Part shown: piece after piece, positions 53,600-54,814 of the stretch
How positions within the stretch are numbered: the stretch's first letter is position 1
Layout: every line of letters starts with the position of its first letter
Source of the DNA: Planctomycetia bacterium
GTDB taxonomy: Bacteria > Planctomycetota > Planctomycetia > Pirellulales > JACPPG01
Direction: 5' to 3'
Assembly: GCA_016191115.1 (NCBI GenBank)
Contig: JACPPG010000086.1
Coordinates: forward strand, 1 to 54,814
Length of the DNA: 54,814 bases
Made by a program: the position numbers and the translations under genes
Notes under the pieces: model-generated
Told to the model about the DNA's origin: nothing
Seen by the model: only the letters and a program-made list of their open reading frames with translations
Databases searched by the model: none

Positions 53600-54529
53600 A
53601 TGAGCACTTCGGCCGGCGAATCCTTCGTCTATCCGGCGCGGATCCCGGGCCGTGCCACGCGCTGGCGGCTCAAGACGCGCGTGCTCGAGCTGCCGCTTCG
53701 CCCCTTGGTGATGGGCGTGGTCAACGTCACGCCGGACAGCTTCAGCGACGGCGGCCGGTTCTTTGACGCGGCCGCGGCCGTCGAGCAAGGCGTGCGGCTG
53801 GCGGCCGAGGGGGCCGATCTGCTGGACATCGGGGGCGAGAGCGCGCGGCCGTACGCCGAACAGGTCGACGCCCAAGAAGAGCTGCGGCGCGTGCTGCCGG
53901 TCGTCGAGGCGCTTGCCGAGCGGGTGGGTGTACCGGTATCGATCGATACCTGGAAGGCGGCCGTCGCCCGCGCGGCGGTGGCTGCCGGCGCTGAGATCAT
54001 CAACGACATCACAGCGCTATCCGGCGATCGCGACATGGTCCCGCTCGCGCTTTCGACCGGCGCCGGCGTCTGTGCGATGCACATCCGCGGGACCCCTCAG
54101 ACGATGCAGGACGACCCGCGGTACGACGACGTGGTGGCCGAGGTGTTTTTGTATCTGAAGGAACGTCGCGATGCGCTTTTGCAGGCTGGTGTCGAACCCG
54201 AGCGGATGGCGCTCGACCCTGGCATCGGTTTCGGCAAGACGCACCAGCACAGCGTGACGCTGTTGGCCAATTGCCGCAAGCTGCACGAGTTGGGCCAGCC
54301 CGTCCTGGTCGGCCATTCGCGGAAGGGATTCATCGGCAAGGCGATCGGCGACAAAGAAACCGACCGCACGGCGGGGACGATCGGCGTCGCACTGTCGCTC
54401 GCCCAACAAGGCGTGCAGATCATCCGCGTGCACAACGTAGCGCCGGTCCGGCAGGCCCTCGTGCTTTTCGAGGCGACCGGCGGCCTGGACGGGTGCCCGC
54501 GGCAGATTCAAGAGAACGCCAAAGTGTAG
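53600..54529 (+). CDS. folP: Dihydropteroate synthase
   Basis: A 309-residue DHPS, joining pABA to the pterin pyrophosphate in folate synthesis. It has MGVVNVTPDSFSDGGRF, LDIGGESARPYAEQV, SIDTWKAAVA, INDITAL, MHIRGTPQTMQ, DPGIGFGKT and LVGHSRKGFIG motifs. In the common GGESTRPG motif, Ser replaces no catalytic residue but the Thr and final Gly differ (SARPY). ATG 53600 starts ten bases after the lptE stop. Confidence 0.95.
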   Translation: MSTSAGESFVYPARIPGRATRWRLKTRVLELPLRPLVMGVVNVTPDSFSDGGRFFDAAAAVEQGVRLAAEGADLLDIGGESARPYAEQVDAQEELRRVLPVVEALAERVGVPVSIDTWKAAVARAAVAAGAEIINDITALSGDRDMVPLALSTGAGVCAMHIRGTPQTMQDDPRYDDVVAEVFLYLKERRDALLQAGVEPERMALDPGIGFGKTHQHSVTLLANCRKLHELGQPVLVGHSRKGFIGKAIGDKETDRTAGTIGVALSLAQQGVQIIRVHNVAPVRQALVLFEATGGLDGCPRQIQENAKV

Positions 54530-54586
54530 GAAGCGACTCTTGTCGCCGACCGCCGGGCTCGATCCTGAAAGGACTCTCTGCCCTGA

Positions 54587-54675
54587 CAGGGCCATTCTGT
54601 TTTTCAAAATGGCGAGGCGGGAAAATGGGACTGGCTCCGAGCATAAACAGCGCAAGTCCTTTCAGACCAACGTTG
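54587..54675. repeat. Dispersed repeat family B, copy 2
   Basis: An 89-base near-identical copy (three mismatches) of 12450-12538. The inverted partner arm present in copy 1 is not seen here; the sequence diverges after 54675. It lies between folP and the CDS cut by the window edge. Confidence 0.85.
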
Positions 54676-54753
54676 GGCCTTGTAAGAGATCTTGTGTCAG
54701 CCAGCAGCGAAAGGATAGCTTGATAGCCCTTTTTCTGATTGGGAGACTGACGC

Positions 54754-54814
54754 ATGGATGCTTCTTTGCAATCGCGAGCGGAGCAGCTCGCCGGTGAGAT
54801 GGCTGGCCAAGCCA
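54754..54814 (+). CDS. Hypothetical protein, 3' truncated
   Basis: Reading from ATG 54754, MDASLQSRAEQLAGEMAGQA stays open to the window edge. GGGAG lies 12 bases upstream. Only 20 residues are visible, so it is not identifiable. Confidence 0.45.
   Translation, partial: MDASLQSRAEQLAGEMAGQA

Noticed and set aside
54754..54814. Transposase start at the right edge, next to repeat family B
   Set aside because: Only 20 residues are visible; nothing in them identifies a transposase.

Overview
The window looks like a chromosomal segment of a high-GC planctomycete, probably of the Pirellulales type. The main reasons are a bacterial microcompartment (BMC) locus of the Planctomycetes/Verrucomicrobia (PVM) layout, an eukaryote-like (type 2) isoleucyl-tRNA synthetase, two tandem SPFH proteins with a proline-glycine repeat region, exported PQQ-propeller, ThuA and NIPSNAP proteins, and intergenic regions full of imperfect palindromes. 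No rRNA, tRNA, CRISPR array or complete insertion sequence was recognised.

Layout. 1-7.1 kb: a 5'-truncated membrane/spermidine-synthase-like/TPR fusion, then two ABC exporter half-subunits whose motifs suggest an asymmetric heterodimer. 7.3-11.3 kb: exported NIPSNAP, degenerate beta-lactamase-fold-ThuA and PQQ-propeller proteins. 11.4-14.7 kb: a divergent pair for fatty-acid oxidation (2,4-dienoyl-CoA reductase-like SDR and acyl-CoA dehydrogenase). 14.8-21 kb: an exported HEAT-VWA protein, two SPFH proteins and a small TPR protein. 21-26.3 kb: purine nucleoside phosphorylase, ileS and purN. 26.4-37.6 kb: a GNAT gene divergent from a BMC operon. 37.7-40.3 kb: ArsR regulator, small membrane protein and M20 amidohydrolase on the minus strand. 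41.3-44.8 kb: cyanophycin synthetase and APS kinase. 45-54.5 kb: a housekeeping run of cdsA, phoH, an HD-domain phosphodiesterase, ybeY, a CNNM/CorC-like protein, recO, a TPR lipoprotein, lptE and folP. A CDS cut by the window edge follows.

The BMC operon is the centre of the window. It encodes a DeoR-type regulator, PduL phosphotransacylase, two BMC-H hexamer proteins, an acetate-kinase family enzyme, three BMC-P (EutN/CcmL) vertex proteins, a CoA-acylating aldehyde dehydrogenase, a class II (fuculose/rhamnulose-phosphate type) aldolase, a malate/lactate dehydrogenase-like enzyme, a TIM-barrel aldolase-like protein and one unassigned protein. By analogy with the characterised PVM compartment, the aldolase would release L-lactaldehyde inside a protein shell. 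Aldehyde dehydrogenase, PduL and kinase would convert it through acyl-CoA and acyl-phosphate to acid plus ATP, and the dehydrogenase could recycle NAD. Four or five of these proteins carry similar short amphipathic helices at a terminus, as expected for shell-targeting peptides. A good sigma70-like promoter with an overlapping palindrome lies upstream of the regulator gene.

The most unusual non-coding signal is a set of intergenic palindromes assembled from a few modules. One fills the whole gap before the last BMC gene as a stem of nearly 60 bp. Another family occurs as two 89-bp copies 42 kb apart. Material of the same kind is inserted in frame inside ileS, just before the KMSKS loop, and forms the C-terminal tail of PurN.
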